A stretch of 64,000 bases of DNA from NCBI RefSeq assembly GCF_025631005.1, contig NZ_JAOTPL010000007.1, positions 1 to 64,000 of the forward strand, written 5' to 3'. The notes beneath the pieces are model-generated. The model saw nothing but the letters and a program-made list of their open reading frames with translations, ran no database searches and was not told where the DNA came from. The DNA comes from Haoranjiania flava (GTDB taxonomy: Bacteria > Bacteroidota > Bacteroidia > Chitinophagales > Chitinophagaceae). Shown here in pieces: positions 45,908 through 55,297 of this stretch (position 1 is the stretch's first letter; each line of letters begins with the position of its first letter). A program made the position numbers and the translations under genes.

Positions 45908-46831
45908 GTGAAACTCGTTTCCATTATAACCGTTAATTACAATCAACCCGGCGTAACAATAGAATTTTTACGTTCGGTAAAAAAACATGCAGCTTCAGAT
46001 AATATTGAAATAATAGTGGCAGATAATGCTCCTGTTAAAGATTACGAACAAGCCTTCAGAGAAGCATATGCTGATATAAAATACATTTATTTAAACGATA
46101 ATCTTGGTTTTGCAGGAGGAAATAATGCAGGAATTAGGATAGCCGCGGGAGAATTTATATTGCTGCTTAACAATGATACGGAAATTACGGAAGGCTTCAT
46201 ACATACTATGGTTGAAACAATGGAGCAAAACCCGGGAATAGGCATGCTTTCTCCATTAATAAAATATTATGACGATAAAACTACAATACAATATGCGGGC
46301 TTTACCAAAATGAATTACCTCACTGCCAGGAACAAAGCCATCGCTTACAAAGAAAAAGATTGCGGACAATATGATGGAAGAAGCTATCCAACACATTTTT
46401 GCCACGGGGCTGCAGTAATGTTTCGCAAAGCAGACCTCAAAAAAACCGGCCTGATGCACGAAGACTATTTTTTGTATTACGAAGAAATGGATTGGAGTGA
46501 AAGATTTAAAAAAGCGGGGAAAGAAATATGGTTTACCGGCAAAGCTAAAATATACCATAAAGAATCTATGAGTGTAGGCAGGCAAAGCCCTATAAAAACC
46601 TATTTTATTTCGCGCAACCGGATGTTGTTTATCCGCAGGAACACTTCCCTACTTAATACTTTCTTATTTAGTATTTATTATACCTGCTGCGTAATACCTA
46701 AAGAAATTATCTTTTACTTAAAAAAGGGTAGAAAGGATCTGGCAAAATACACTTTAAAGGGGCTGAGCTGGAACTATAAAAATAATAAAGAAGCTAAGAA
46801 TACGGGATTAAAAATATTTAAGCTGTATTAA
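45908..46831 (+). CDS. GT2 family glycosyltransferase (rhamnosyltransferase-like)
   Basis: The protein of about 307 residues has a GT-A domain. The N-terminal motif VSIITVNYNQPGVTIEFL, the sugar-binding AGGNNAGIRIA and the metal motif LLLNNDTEITEG are present, as are HGAAVMFRKADL and EEMDWSERFKKAG. These match GT2 enzymes such as dTDP-rhamnosyl transferases (WbbL-like). The start is uncertain: a GTG at 45908 begins VKLVSIIT, as family starts do; a TTG at 45881 would add nine residues. It forms a unit with the next GT2 gene. Confidence 0.85.
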   Translation: MKLVSIITVNYNQPGVTIEFLRSVKKHAASDNIEIIVADNAPVKDYEQAFREAYADIKYIYLNDNLGFAGGNNAGIRIAAGEFILLLNNDTEITEGFIHTMVETMEQNPGIGMLSPLIKYYDDKTTIQYAGFTKMNYLTARNKAIAYKEKDCGQYDGRSYPTHFCHGAAVMFRKADLKKTGLMHEDYFLYYEEMDWSERFKKAGKEIWFTGKAKIYHKESMSVGRQSPIKTYFISRNRMLFIRRNTSLLNTFLFSIYYTCCVIPKEIIFYLKKGRKDLAKYTLKGLSWNYKNNKEAKNTGLKIFKLY

Positions 46832-46859
46832 ACCCCGCAGCAAAGAAAAATAAACAATC

Positions 46860-48029
46860 ATGACAGCAATATTCTGGTTAAGCGCTTTTATTGTATTCTA
46901 TGCTTTTGCAGGTTATGGAATACTGTTGCTCTTCCTGGTAAAGATGAAAAAAATATTTAACAAGAAAAAGCATACCACATATAACGGCATTTATCAACCT
47001 ATGGTTACTTTGCTGGTAGCGGCCTATAATGAAGAAGATTGTATTGAAGAAAAAATACTTAATTGTTTTGAACTGAATTATCCTAAGGAGAAATTACAGA
47101 TCGCTTTTGTCACGGACGGATCAAACGACAGTACGCCTGAAAAAATAAGCAAATACAAAGATATACACCTATTTCACCTACCGGAAAGAAATGGTAAAAT
47201 GGCCGCGATAAAAAGAGTTATGCCGCATCTACACAGCGAGATCATTGTATTTACAGACGCTAATACCAGGTTAAATCCGCAGGCTATAGACGAGCTGATC
47301 AGGCATTACCAAAACCCGAAAGTGGGCGCTGTGGCCGGAGAGAAAAAAATAGTTGTCTCTGCATATGCAGATGCCAGCTCGGCAGGAGAAGGCTTTTACT
47401 GGAAATATGAATCAGCCCTGAAGAAGCTTGACTATGAATTGTATTCCAACGTTGGGGCAGCGGGTGAATTGTTCAGCATCAGAAAATCACTGTATCAACC
47501 GGTTGAGTCAGACACCATCATTGACGATCACATGATTGCTATGCGTATAGCTGAAGCGGGATATATAATAGCTTATGAACCAAAAGCTTTTGCAATAGAA
47601 ACCGGGTCGGCCAATAGCCAGGAAGAACTAAAAAGAAAAATAAGGATCGCTGCAGGCGGTATCCAATCTATATTACGGCTGAAAAAGTCTGCCAATCCGT
47701 TTCATAATTTTATACTCACATTTGAATACATCAGTCACCGCGTTTTAAGATGGACGATCACGCCTTTCCTGCTGATTTTAATCTTTGTGCTGAATATGTT
47801 TATCGTAGCGCAGCACCAGCAGATCATTTATAAAACCACGTTGCTTTTACAGATATTTTTTTACCTGATGGTGGTGCCGGGTTATTTTCTGGAAAGAAGA
47901 AATATTAAAATCAAAGTTTTCTTTCTACCCTATTATTTCTGCCTGATGAACTATGCTGTAATAGCCGGCATCAGCAGGTACGTGCGCAGCAAACAAAGCG
48001 CGGCCTGGGAAAAATCAAAAAGGAAATAA
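46860..48029 (+). CDS. Membrane-bound GT2 glycosyltransferase
   Basis: The 389-residue protein has one N-terminal membrane helix (about 4-26) and three C-terminal helices (about 292-378). Between them is a GT2 domain with LVAAYNEEDCIEE, FVTDGSNDST, VFTDANTRL (second catalytic Asp) and IIDDHMIAMRIAEAGY (base motif). This layout is that of membrane synthase-type enzymes that extend polysaccharide at the inner membrane. It is separated by 28 bases from the preceding GT2 and runs convergent to the phosphopantetheinyl transferase gene. Confidence 0.88.
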   Translation: MTAIFWLSAFIVFYAFAGYGILLLFLVKMKKIFNKKKHTTYNGIYQPMVTLLVAAYNEEDCIEEKILNCFELNYPKEKLQIAFVTDGSNDSTPEKISKYKDIHLFHLPERNGKMAAIKRVMPHLHSEIIVFTDANTRLNPQAIDELIRHYQNPKVGAVAGEKKIVVSAYADASSAGEGFYWKYESALKKLDYELYSNVGAAGELFSIRKSLYQPVESDTIIDDHMIAMRIAEAGYIIAYEPKAFAIETGSANSQEELKRKIRIAAGGIQSILRLKKSANPFHNFILTFEYISHRVLRWTITPFLLILIFVLNMFIVAQHQQIIYKTTLLLQIFFYLMVVPGYFLERRNIKIKVFFLPYYFCLMNYAVIAGISRYVRSKQSAAWEKSKRK

Positions 48030-48052
48030 CAGCGCTTCAGAAATTATTTCCT
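48021..48052. terminator. Possible bidirectional hairpin between convergent genes
   Basis: The stem AGGAAATAA / TTATTTCCT encloses 14 bases and overlaps both stop regions. There is no clear U-tract after the stem, so termination is possible but not certain. Confidence 0.4.
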
Positions 48053-48783
48053 AACACTGTGTTTGCATCAGAAAAGTAAACCCGCATTTGCTTATCTGAA
48101 GCATAGCAAATACATGCTGCATAGTTATGGAAAACAGTAAAGTCGTGGATGAAGCAACAACTAATATCCGGATCGTTGTAGCTGAAATAATTCACCTCAT
48201 CACAAAGCTGCAGGAGTTTTAAATTATCTGTCAGGCCGGTGCCTATACATTTTAGCACCGCTTCTTTCCTTGTCCATAAACGTAAAAATCGCTCAGCCGG
48301 CAAAGTGCCCTGCTGCAAGAAAACTATTTCTTTTCCGGTACAGATATCATTTATCATACATCTATAATCTGTGTCTACTATCATTTCAACATCAATACCA
48401 ACGGGAACCCTGGCTATGGCTATAACTACAACATTGGCACGATGAGACAAATTGAAACAGGATATTTTTAATGCTCTGTTATACCTGTGCAATGCCACAG
48501 GTTTATTGTATTTACCGGGGACTAAAACAATATCTTCCGGAAGGCAATTATTCAGCCTGCTCAATAATAAACGCACAAGTATCCTACCCGTCATAAAATT
48601 TGCAGCATCCTCAGCTTTTCGGTATCTATCATAAGTAGCTTTTTCACTATCGGATAATAAAAATTTAAAGCAGCCTACTTTGGCGATAGCCTCCTCAACA
48701 TTACAGTGAAACACTATAATATCGCGCTGCGGATTGTAACCAGGCTTGCCCACGCTGCTGATTGCTGTATTTTTAATTTGCAA
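48037..48783 (-). CDS. 4'-phosphopantetheinyl transferase superfamily protein (Sfp/AcpT-like)
   Basis: The 248-residue protein has the conserved core of the family: VGIDVEMI (Asp131 and Glu133, magnesium ligands) and RLWTRKEAVLKCIGTGL (Trp170, Lys173, Glu174, Lys178). It moves phosphopantetheine from CoA to a carrier protein serine. No acyl, peptidyl or aryl carrier protein, and no polyketide or peptide synthase, is visible in the window. Its partner must lie elsewhere. It stands alone on the minus strand between exopolysaccharide genes. Confidence 0.88.
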   Translation of the reverse strand: MQIKNTAISSVGKPGYNPQRDIIVFHCNVEEAIAKVGCFKFLLSDSEKATYDRYRKAEDAANFMTGRILVRLLLSRLNNCLPEDIVLVPGKYNKPVALHRYNRALKISCFNLSHRANVVVIAIARVPVGIDVEMIVDTDYRCMINDICTGKEIVFLQQGTLPAERFLRLWTRKEAVLKCIGTGLTDNLKLLQLCDEVNYFSYNDPDISCCFIHDFTVFHNYAACICYASDKQMRVYFSDANTVLGNNF

Positions 48784-48838
48784 TTGTACTAATTAAACAG
48801 TTAGAATTTAACCTGTAAAAGTATTACAATACAAAAAA

Positions 48839-48846
48839 TATGTTTG
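48839..48846 (+). promoter_or_regulatory. Possible -7 box upstream of the GH39-like gene
   Basis: TATGTTTG fits TAnnTTTG and lies 70 bases before the ATG at 48917. No matching TTTG was found at the usual distance upstream, so the promoter is tentative. Confidence 0.3.
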
Positions 48847-48916
48847 TAATAAAAATTGGTGACAACCGGAGTTTGAAGATAGCTATAAATTGTGCCGTAA
48901 AAAAACCTAACAATCC

Positions 48917-50464
48917 ATGTTTATATGCATTAGAAAATATTCGCTCCTACTTATATTAATCACCTCATCAATATTAAATACTTCATGCATTAAAGGCAAC
49001 TCAAGAAAGGGTAATAATGATACAACCAATGCGGGCAACTCTACAGATCCTACGGAAATCTTATCCAGAAATAAAATACCTTTTGATAAATTTATAGGTG
49101 TAAACGGGTTTCACGAAGATGATGTAAACAATATTAAGGCAGCGGGACTCTTACGTGCATATTGTAACTGGGACTGGTTCCAGGGTGATAATCCTAACGA
49201 TCAACTAATCTTTCAGAACTCGCGCGGCGGCTGGTATTTTGACGATGCCTTTACAAAAATTAAAGACGCAGGCATTACCATAGCAATGTGCTTTCAGGGA
49301 GCTGTCAAGAACTTACATGGTACAGGGAATTTTAAATTTAACGACAAACCTGTTGACAAACCTGGATTGAGCACTACAGATCCGGCATCGTATACTGCTA
49401 TCTCCCATACTTTATTTCAGATAGCCGCCAGGTATGGCAAAACAAAAGTAGCTGCCAACAAACTGAATGTGCCTGCAAGCCAGGCTGTGAGCGGGCTTGA
49501 CCTGATTGAATACATAGAAGTATGGAACGAGCCCGATAAAGACTGGGAAGGAAAAAACGCACAATTTTCGCCGCAGGAATATGCTGCCATGCTTTCGGCC
49601 TGCTACGATAAGATCAAGGAAGCAGATCCGCATATGAAAGTGGTTATGGGAGGACTTGCCACATTAAGCGTTGATTATATAAAGGGAATGAAAGCATGGT
49701 TTGAAGCCAACAGGGCAGACAAAAAATTTGCCGCAGATGTAATAAATATGCACATCTATGCCTTCAATAATAAAATCAACTGGAGCAATCCTGTACAAAA
49801 ACCCGCGGAAACGCCGGAAGATGCGCTCTTTAAAAATAAAACAGCAGCGCTGGTAAATTATTGCGAAAATAATATTCCACAGGCATTGGTATGGATATCG
49901 GAATTCGGTTGGGATACCAACCCCGAATCTGTATTGTCGCCAAAAAAAATAGCAGGTTTATCACTAAATGAAGTACAGGCCCGCTGGATCATCCGGGCCT
50001 TTCTTGAATTTGCAGCTGCAAGGACAAATCATGCCCAGGTCTTCGCATTGACAGACCCAAGCCAGAATTATATCTCTACCTGGTTTGGCACATCCGGGCT
50101 TATTGACAGAACAGAAAACTTCAAAAAGAAAGAATCATGGTATTACACATCAGCATTGAAAAATATATTGGAGAATATGGCTTTTGCAGGCGAGCAAAAG
50201 GCTTCTGACAAAAATGTGCTGATATATAAGTTTAAAAATCTCAATGGAGAAAACGGTGTATATGCTGTGTGGTGTAAGACAAGTGAAAATAAAATTATCA
50301 GCAACTTTTCGCTCCCTGTTTCTGTTCATGCAAAAAAAGCGGAGAAAATAGAATTAGTGCCAGGCAAAGACAGCGGAGAGAAATCTGAACTGATCATTAA
50401 TAAAAAAACAGTAAGGTTACGCATCTCTGAAAAGCCAGTCTTTATTAGCGTTGACAATATTTAA
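48917..50464 (+). CDS. Clan GH-A glycoside hydrolase lipoprotein (GH39-like)
   Basis: The 515-residue lipoprotein has its lipobox at TSC (Cys24). A (beta/alpha)8 domain has acid/base Glu205 in EVWNEPD and nucleophile Glu329 in VWISEFGWD. The spacing and the C-terminal beta-domain resemble GH39-like exopolysaccharide-associated enzymes. It may trim or release the polymer made by this cluster (as in PslG-type enzymes), but family and substrate are inference. It overlaps a long open frame that precedes the deacetylase, so the two are probably co-transcribed. Confidence 0.75.
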   Translation: MFICIRKYSLLLILITSSILNTSCIKGNSRKGNNDTTNAGNSTDPTEILSRNKIPFDKFIGVNGFHEDDVNNIKAAGLLRAYCNWDWFQGDNPNDQLIFQNSRGGWYFDDAFTKIKDAGITIAMCFQGAVKNLHGTGNFKFNDKPVDKPGLSTTDPASYTAISHTLFQIAARYGKTKVAANKLNVPASQAVSGLDLIEYIEVWNEPDKDWEGKNAQFSPQEYAAMLSACYDKIKEADPHMKVVMGGLATLSVDYIKGMKAWFEANRADKKFAADVINMHIYAFNNKINWSNPVQKPAETPEDALFKNKTAALVNYCENNIPQALVWISEFGWDTNPESVLSPKKIAGLSLNEVQARWIIRAFLEFAAARTNHAQVFALTDPSQNYISTWFGTSGLIDRTENFKKKESWYYTSALKNILENMAFAGEQKASDKNVLIYKFKNLNGENGVYAVWCKTSENKIISNFSLPVSVHAKKAEKIELVPGKDSGEKSELIINKKTVRLRISEKPVFISVDNI

Positions 50465-50567
50465 AAAACGTAATGAAAAGCGAACTGTCAACATCTTGCA
50501 TATACTGAGCAAGTATCATTTAGGCGGCTTGCACCCGGCAATAAAAGAAAAAATACAAAATAAAGCG

Positions 50568-51764
50568 ATGAAACACCGGATATTATATTTCTTGAAAATA
50601 CTGTTTTCCATACCATTGATGTTTAGTTTTTTGTCTTGCAAGCATACAAGCCATTCAATAGGATTTATTAACAACTCTATGCCGGGGCGCAATCCGGGCA
50701 AAAACCCAGCAGAACCGGCAAAACCTGGGCCTTCGGATATCATGAAGTTTGAGATTCTTTTTCATACTTTGCCGGCAAAAGCAACAGCAAAACCGGCCAA
50801 ATTAAAATACAACAAAAACGGCTGGGTTAGTGAAGAGTGGGATGACAATTCGCTGAGCGCGCTCAAAGCCCTGGAAAAACTAAAAACAAAATTCTATACA
50901 GATGGTTGCGATAATAAAATAGCATATACAGCAGCTATAGCCGTGAATGGAAGAAGCAATTATAATAATGAAGAAATAGGCTTGTCAGTTAATAATATAA
51001 ACTACACACAAATGAAGCAGCTGATAGCTGCGGGCTGGGACATTGAAAATCACAGCTACTATCATGAGCCATATAACAATTTTAACTTCGGGAACGACCG
51101 GGCAAAAAACATCATCGCATTGGATACGCTGATACTGAAAAAAATAAATTACAAAATGCACGGGCTGGTTGTGCCTTCCGACCATAGCGGCTTTCCAAAA
51201 GCGGCGAAAGAAGCAGGTTATATTTTTTCCACCTCGCAGGGTACATTTGACGGATTACCGCCTGGAGGTGTGCCCGTATATAAAGATGTGCAGGATTTTG
51301 ATCTTGCTCCCATCACATTCAGTTCTTTCAACAGAATGTTTTATGACAACTGGACAGAAATGGAAAACAATGTAAAAAAAGCCATAGACATTATTGTACA
51401 AAAAAACCATCATTACTTCCGCTTCGCTTCGCATGGCATTGATGAAGCTGCCTATAACCGCATCATAGATTATTTTGAAACAAAAACCAATGACAAAATA
51501 TTATTTATTCCCACAAGGGAAATAATGGAGTACAGGCTGATGGCATCCCTGCCCATCAGTTACCAGCTAAGCCATGATAGATTAGTAATAGAGATCAATA
51601 CAGCATCTTTACCTGCAAGATGCAGATGGAAAGATTTAAGTTTTATAGTAAGCAGTGATGCGCAAATAAAATCAATAACCCTTATCAACGGTATTGACAG
51701 AGCTACTTTCAATGCACAAACCAGTCTGGTAAATATTTTTAAACAAATAACCTCATGGAATTAA
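50568..51764 (+). CDS. NodB-like polysaccharide deacetylase lipoprotein (putative)
   Basis: The protein of about 398 residues from the ATG at 50568 has a lipobox LSC (Cys24 of this start). The frame is open upstream to 50451, but the added 39 residues precede the lipoprotein signal, so the later start is preferred. NodB-like features are Asp-Asp in WDDNSLSALKAL (metal Asp) and HSYYHE (the His-x3-His motif). A proline- and glycine-rich linker separates the lipid anchor. It probably removes acetyl groups from the exported polymer in the periplasm or at the surface. Confidence 0.72.
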   Translation: MKHRILYFLKILFSIPLMFSFLSCKHTSHSIGFINNSMPGRNPGKNPAEPAKPGPSDIMKFEILFHTLPAKATAKPAKLKYNKNGWVSEEWDDNSLSALKALEKLKTKFYTDGCDNKIAYTAAIAVNGRSNYNNEEIGLSVNNINYTQMKQLIAAGWDIENHSYYHEPYNNFNFGNDRAKNIIALDTLILKKINYKMHGLVVPSDHSGFPKAAKEAGYIFSTSQGTFDGLPPGGVPVYKDVQDFDLAPITFSSFNRMFYDNWTEMENNVKKAIDIIVQKNHHYFRFASHGIDEAAYNRIIDYFETKTNDKILFIPTREIMEYRLMASLPISYQLSHDRLVIEINTASLPARCRWKDLSFIVSSDAQIKSITLINGIDRATFNAQTSLVNIFKQITSWN

Positions 51765-51780
51765 TTTAAAATTCTTTGCT

Positions 51781-52743
51781 ATGAACTTACAAGATATTTA
51801 TTTAACCACTTTAAAAAAAGTTTCGGGACTTTTTGTAAAAATATATCACCGGCGGGTGCCGGATAATTATAAATATTTTTACAGAGATACGTATGTATGC
51901 AAGATCAACCAGCTGCGGTTCTTCCTGAAAGATTATTTTTTCAGAAGCAAATACAAAACAATTGAATACAGAGGCGAGTTTGCCGCCGAAATACAATTCG
52001 CCCTACCTTTTGCATACTGGCATTATAAAAACGGCACGCTAAAGAAAACAAGGTCTTTTCCCGCAACCAGAGAATTGTATTTCTTCTCAGAAGATCATGA
52101 AGAAGTATTCACGGAAAGAACAAACGAAGGAAACTACAACTTCGAGTTGCCGCGGATTGTTTACAGCCAGGACTATAATTTAAAAAAATGGTTTCCCGTA
52201 CCATTAAAACAGTATTACGGCAACAATGTTTACGTTTATAAAAAACCTATCCTGGTCATTGCCAATAAATACAACTCTGAGTGGGATGGCGCTCCCGTAA
52301 ACTACATGAACATTGAAGTACTGAACGAGCTGATAACATATTTACAGAAAAAATACACCCTCATTTACAACAGGCCTCAACCGAAACATATTGTAAATGA
52401 TAACAGCACAATTTATGACCTGCAGGAATTTGACTGGCTGAAAAAGTACCACCCGGATGTAATGCTCATGCAGGATCTGTACCGGGAAAATAAAATTAAC
52501 GCAAGAAATTTTAATCATTTTCAATTATGCGTATATGCCAATTGCGATCATTTTATTTCCGTACATGGGGGCACAGCCACGCTGGCGAGCTACTTCGGGG
52601 GGAAAAACCTGATACTTTCTAAAACAGGCCCCGAACATTATTTTAATTGCTTTAAAAAACTGTACCCAAAGTTTTCCAACGCAGAGATCATCCATGCCAA
52701 AACAGATGAAGAGTTGGTATTACAGTGCAAAGATAATTTTTAG
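51781..52743 (+). CDS. Unknown protein with a possible glycosyltransferase-like C-terminus
   Basis: The 320-residue protein has no signal peptide or membrane helix. The N-terminal 180 residues match nothing I recognise. The C-terminus contains HFISVHGGTATLASYFGGKNLILS, reminiscent of the donor-binding loop of GT-B enzymes. It lies between the deacetylase and the Wzx gene, 16 and about 14 bases away, in one operon. A transferase role in the polymer is inference; the fold is not established. Confidence 0.6.
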   Translation: MNLQDIYLTTLKKVSGLFVKIYHRRVPDNYKYFYRDTYVCKINQLRFFLKDYFFRSKYKTIEYRGEFAAEIQFALPFAYWHYKNGTLKKTRSFPATRELYFFSEDHEEVFTERTNEGNYNFELPRIVYSQDYNLKKWFPVPLKQYYGNNVYVYKKPILVIANKYNSEWDGAPVNYMNIEVLNELITYLQKKYTLIYNRPQPKHIVNDNSTIYDLQEFDWLKKYHPDVMLMQDLYRENKINARNFNHFQLCVYANCDHFISVHGGTATLASYFGGKNLILSKTGPEHYFNCFKKLYPKFSNAEIIHAKTDEELVLQCKDNF

Positions 52744-52756
52744 TAAAACAACATTT

Positions 52757-54112
52757 ATGTCTTCAAAATATTGGCTAAAAAACGGGTTAATAAATATTTC
52801 GCAGAATGTTCTTACGGTATTATTCGGCTTCAGCAGCTTTTACATGCTGATCAGGAGCCTCACAAAAGAAGACTATGGAACATGGGTACTTTTTTTGAGT
52901 GTGGTAAGCATTATAGAAATGGCCAGGAACGGCTTAACGCAGGATGCTGTGGTAAAATATTTATCGTCCGCAGATGAAGCGGATAAAAGGAAGATAAATA
53001 CCGCTACCTTTTTCATGAACGTGATGACCACGATAATTATTATAATCATCTTATTGATTATCGGCCCATGGTTAAGCGCAAGCTGGCACGCACCTGAAAT
53101 CAATACGATGCTTCACTTGTATATTGTGGTGTTTTTCTTTTCAGGGATTTTAAACCAGTTGAATTGCATTGAACAGGCCAACTTAAATTTTACCGGCATA
53201 TTTTATTCTAACATTGCAAGGCAGGGTATCTTCCTGGCATACGTATCCTTTTGCTTTTTTACAAGAGCGGAAACCAATGTATTACTCCTGACGTATGCGC
53301 AAATATTCAGTATAAGCATAGCTATTTTAATAGCCATTGGTTATACTTACAGGAAAATAAACATCGCTAAAAAAATAGACTGGTTCTGGGTGAAAAAAAT
53401 ATTTCATTTTGGAAAATATACGTTCGGTGTTTCTTTAAGCTCCATACTGGCGGGTTCTATAGACCAGATGATGTTAGGTTCACTGCTTTCAAAAACAGCC
53501 AGCGGATCCTATAATGTGGCCGTAAGAATCACCAATCTTACTGACATCCCTACTACTGCAATGGCAGCCATATTGTATCCCAAGAGCGCTATAAAAATAT
53601 CTAAAGAAGGCGAACAATCTATCAAATACCTGTACGAAAGATCCGTTGGGGTGATATTGGCCCTGCTGTTGCCGGTGGTAATTTTAATATACATATTTGC
53701 CGAACCTGTCATTCATATTATTGCAGGAAACAGGTACGAAGATTCCATTCCCCTACTGAAAATAACCTTGCTCACCTGCCTCCTTTCACCTTACGGCAGG
53801 CAATGCGGTTCCATTCTTACAAGCGCCGGAAAAACAAAATTCAATTTCTTTCTTGTAGTAATAACCACTGTTTTAGTAATCGCATTCAATTTCCTTTTTA
53901 TCAAAAATTTCGGGGTAGTGGGCGCGGCGTACGGCACATTGCTGGCTACCGCCATTAGCTTTGCAATAGCCCAATTTTATTTGAGGAAATACTATAAGAT
54001 CAACCCGCTGAACCCGTGGATATACGCGTATAAATTTTATCCTGAATTTTACCTGACATATATCGGCAGGAAAAAAATGCAATCGTGTAGATCCCAATTA
54101 TCCGGCGGATAA
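52757..54112 (+). CDS. Wzx-type polysaccharide flippase (MATE/PST family)
   Basis: The protein of about 451 residues has 12 to 14 predicted helices. The N-terminus (FGFSSFYMLIRSLTKEDYGTWVLFLSVVSIIEMARNG) and the central FGKYTFGVSLSSILAGSIDQMMLG are typical of the polysaccharide transporter family. It moves undecaprenyl-linked repeat units across the inner membrane. The ATG at 52757 was chosen since an upstream frame to 52694 overlaps the preceding gene without homology. The 3' end overlaps the opposite-strand glycosyltransferase by 15 bases. Confidence 0.9.
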   Translation: MSSKYWLKNGLINISQNVLTVLFGFSSFYMLIRSLTKEDYGTWVLFLSVVSIIEMARNGLTQDAVVKYLSSADEADKRKINTATFFMNVMTTIIIIIILLIIGPWLSASWHAPEINTMLHLYIVVFFFSGILNQLNCIEQANLNFTGIFYSNIARQGIFLAYVSFCFFTRAETNVLLLTYAQIFSISIAILIAIGYTYRKINIAKKIDWFWVKKIFHFGKYTFGVSLSSILAGSIDQMMLGSLLSKTASGSYNVAVRITNLTDIPTTAMAAILYPKSAIKISKEGEQSIKYLYERSVGVILALLLPVVILIYIFAEPVIHIIAGNRYEDSIPLLKITLLTCLLSPYGRQCGSILTSAGKTKFNFFLVVITTVLVIAFNFLFIKNFGVVGAAYGTLLATAISFAIAQFYLRKYYKINPLNPWIYAYKFYPEFYLTYIGRKKMQSCRSQLSGG

Positions 54113-55294
54113 TGTTTGTAGTATAATATCCGAAATGTTATCTACCCGTATTTTCCAGGTATTTTTCATGGCTATTTCCAGTCTTTCTGCAAGGCGGCTT
54201 TGCGAATTATACAACGCTTCTGTCAATGCATCACTAAAACTCTGCACATCGTGCACATAACTTACTGTATCGGCAGTATATTCTTTTAAATCATTATTAA
54301 AATCAGTTACAATTACCGGCTTGCCAAGGCCGAGATACTCAAACAATTTCAGAGGGAAAATACTTTTGCTGTCATTATCTTTTTTAAACGGAATGAGGCA
54401 GACGTCAAAAGAATAGATCATGTCCGGAACTTCCGAATATGGAATAGGAGGAATAAGATAAATATTAGTTTGGCGGAAAAACCAGCCCGGCACATGCTCA
54501 GTATATACCGGTCCTGCAAATACAAAGTTTATATGTTTATTTTCTTCCGTAACTTTTTTTAATAAATCAAAATCCAGCCTTCTTTCAATAGCGCCTACAT
54601 AGCCTGCAACAGGGCGCGGAATGTGAGATACGGCCTTATGAATGGAAAAATTCTTGTTTGCCTGCAAAGTATCTACCAGGTCAGAAGCATTTGGAACAAA
54701 ATAAGTATTATTATTGATTCTTTTTTTTTCAAGAAACAAAGATTTGCTTGTACACACGACTACATCCGAACCGGCAACAATTTTGTTTTCAGCTTCTACG
54801 CCGTGCCTGCTGTCATATTTTCCCACAATAGGATCAACACAATGATATACAGACAATGCAGGGGATAACCTTTTCCCGATATTGGGAAAATGAAAATTAT
54901 AGGAATTGATAAAAATATATTCCTTAATATTTTTTTCTTTGATAATTCTCTTGATACGATGTAAAATAAGGCTTTCATTTATATATAGCAAACTGTTATA
55001 CAGCCTGCCTTTCGGCAAAAACGCAATAGGCAACACAGGATAACTGATAACTACATTTACACCATCTACTTTCTTACTGAGCAATCCATTTGAAAGAAGA
55101 TTCATGCCTTCTTTCCTTGCAATGTACTGTTCACTTTTTTTATCAAGCATCATGTAATCTTTTAAAGTATAAGGCTGCTCAAGATAGTACACTTCATTAT
55201 GCCTGGCCAGGTATTTGGCAACGGTAAAATTTGTTGAAGCAAGCCCGTCAAACTTCATCAGGCTCAATATAAAAATCACTTTGTTCTGGAGCAT
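54098..55294 (-). CDS. GT4-like glycosyltransferase
   Basis: The 398-residue GT-B protein has an N-terminal acceptor domain (GLASTNFTVAKYLARHNEVYYLEQP) and a C-terminal donor domain with SIFPLKLFEYLGLGKPVIVTDFNNDLKEY, whose Glu-x7-type layout is typical of GT4. It is the last gene of the minus-strand exopolysaccharide operon, three bases after the preceding GT2. The tail overlaps wzx on the other strand. Confidence 0.87.
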   Translation of the reverse strand: MLQNKVIFILSLMKFDGLASTNFTVAKYLARHNEVYYLEQPYTLKDYMMLDKKSEQYIARKEGMNLLSNGLLSKKVDGVNVVISYPVLPIAFLPKGRLYNSLLYINESLILHRIKRIIKEKNIKEYIFINSYNFHFPNIGKRLSPALSVYHCVDPIVGKYDSRHGVEAENKIVAGSDVVVCTSKSLFLEKKRINNNTYFVPNASDLVDTLQANKNFSIHKAVSHIPRPVAGYVGAIERRLDFDLLKKVTEENKHINFVFAGPVYTEHVPGWFFRQTNIYLIPPIPYSEVPDMIYSFDVCLIPFKKDNDSKSIFPLKLFEYLGLGKPVIVTDFNNDLKEYTADTVSYVHDVQSFSDALTEALYNSQSRLAERLEIAMKNTWKIRVDNISDIILQTLSAG

Positions 55295-55297
55295 AAT

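Noticed and set aside
45698..48864. Shared 13-mer AAAATTGGTGACA upstream of the NarL regulator and the GH39-like gene
   Set aside because: A 13-base match between two places is expected by chance in 64 kb; no further similarity around it.
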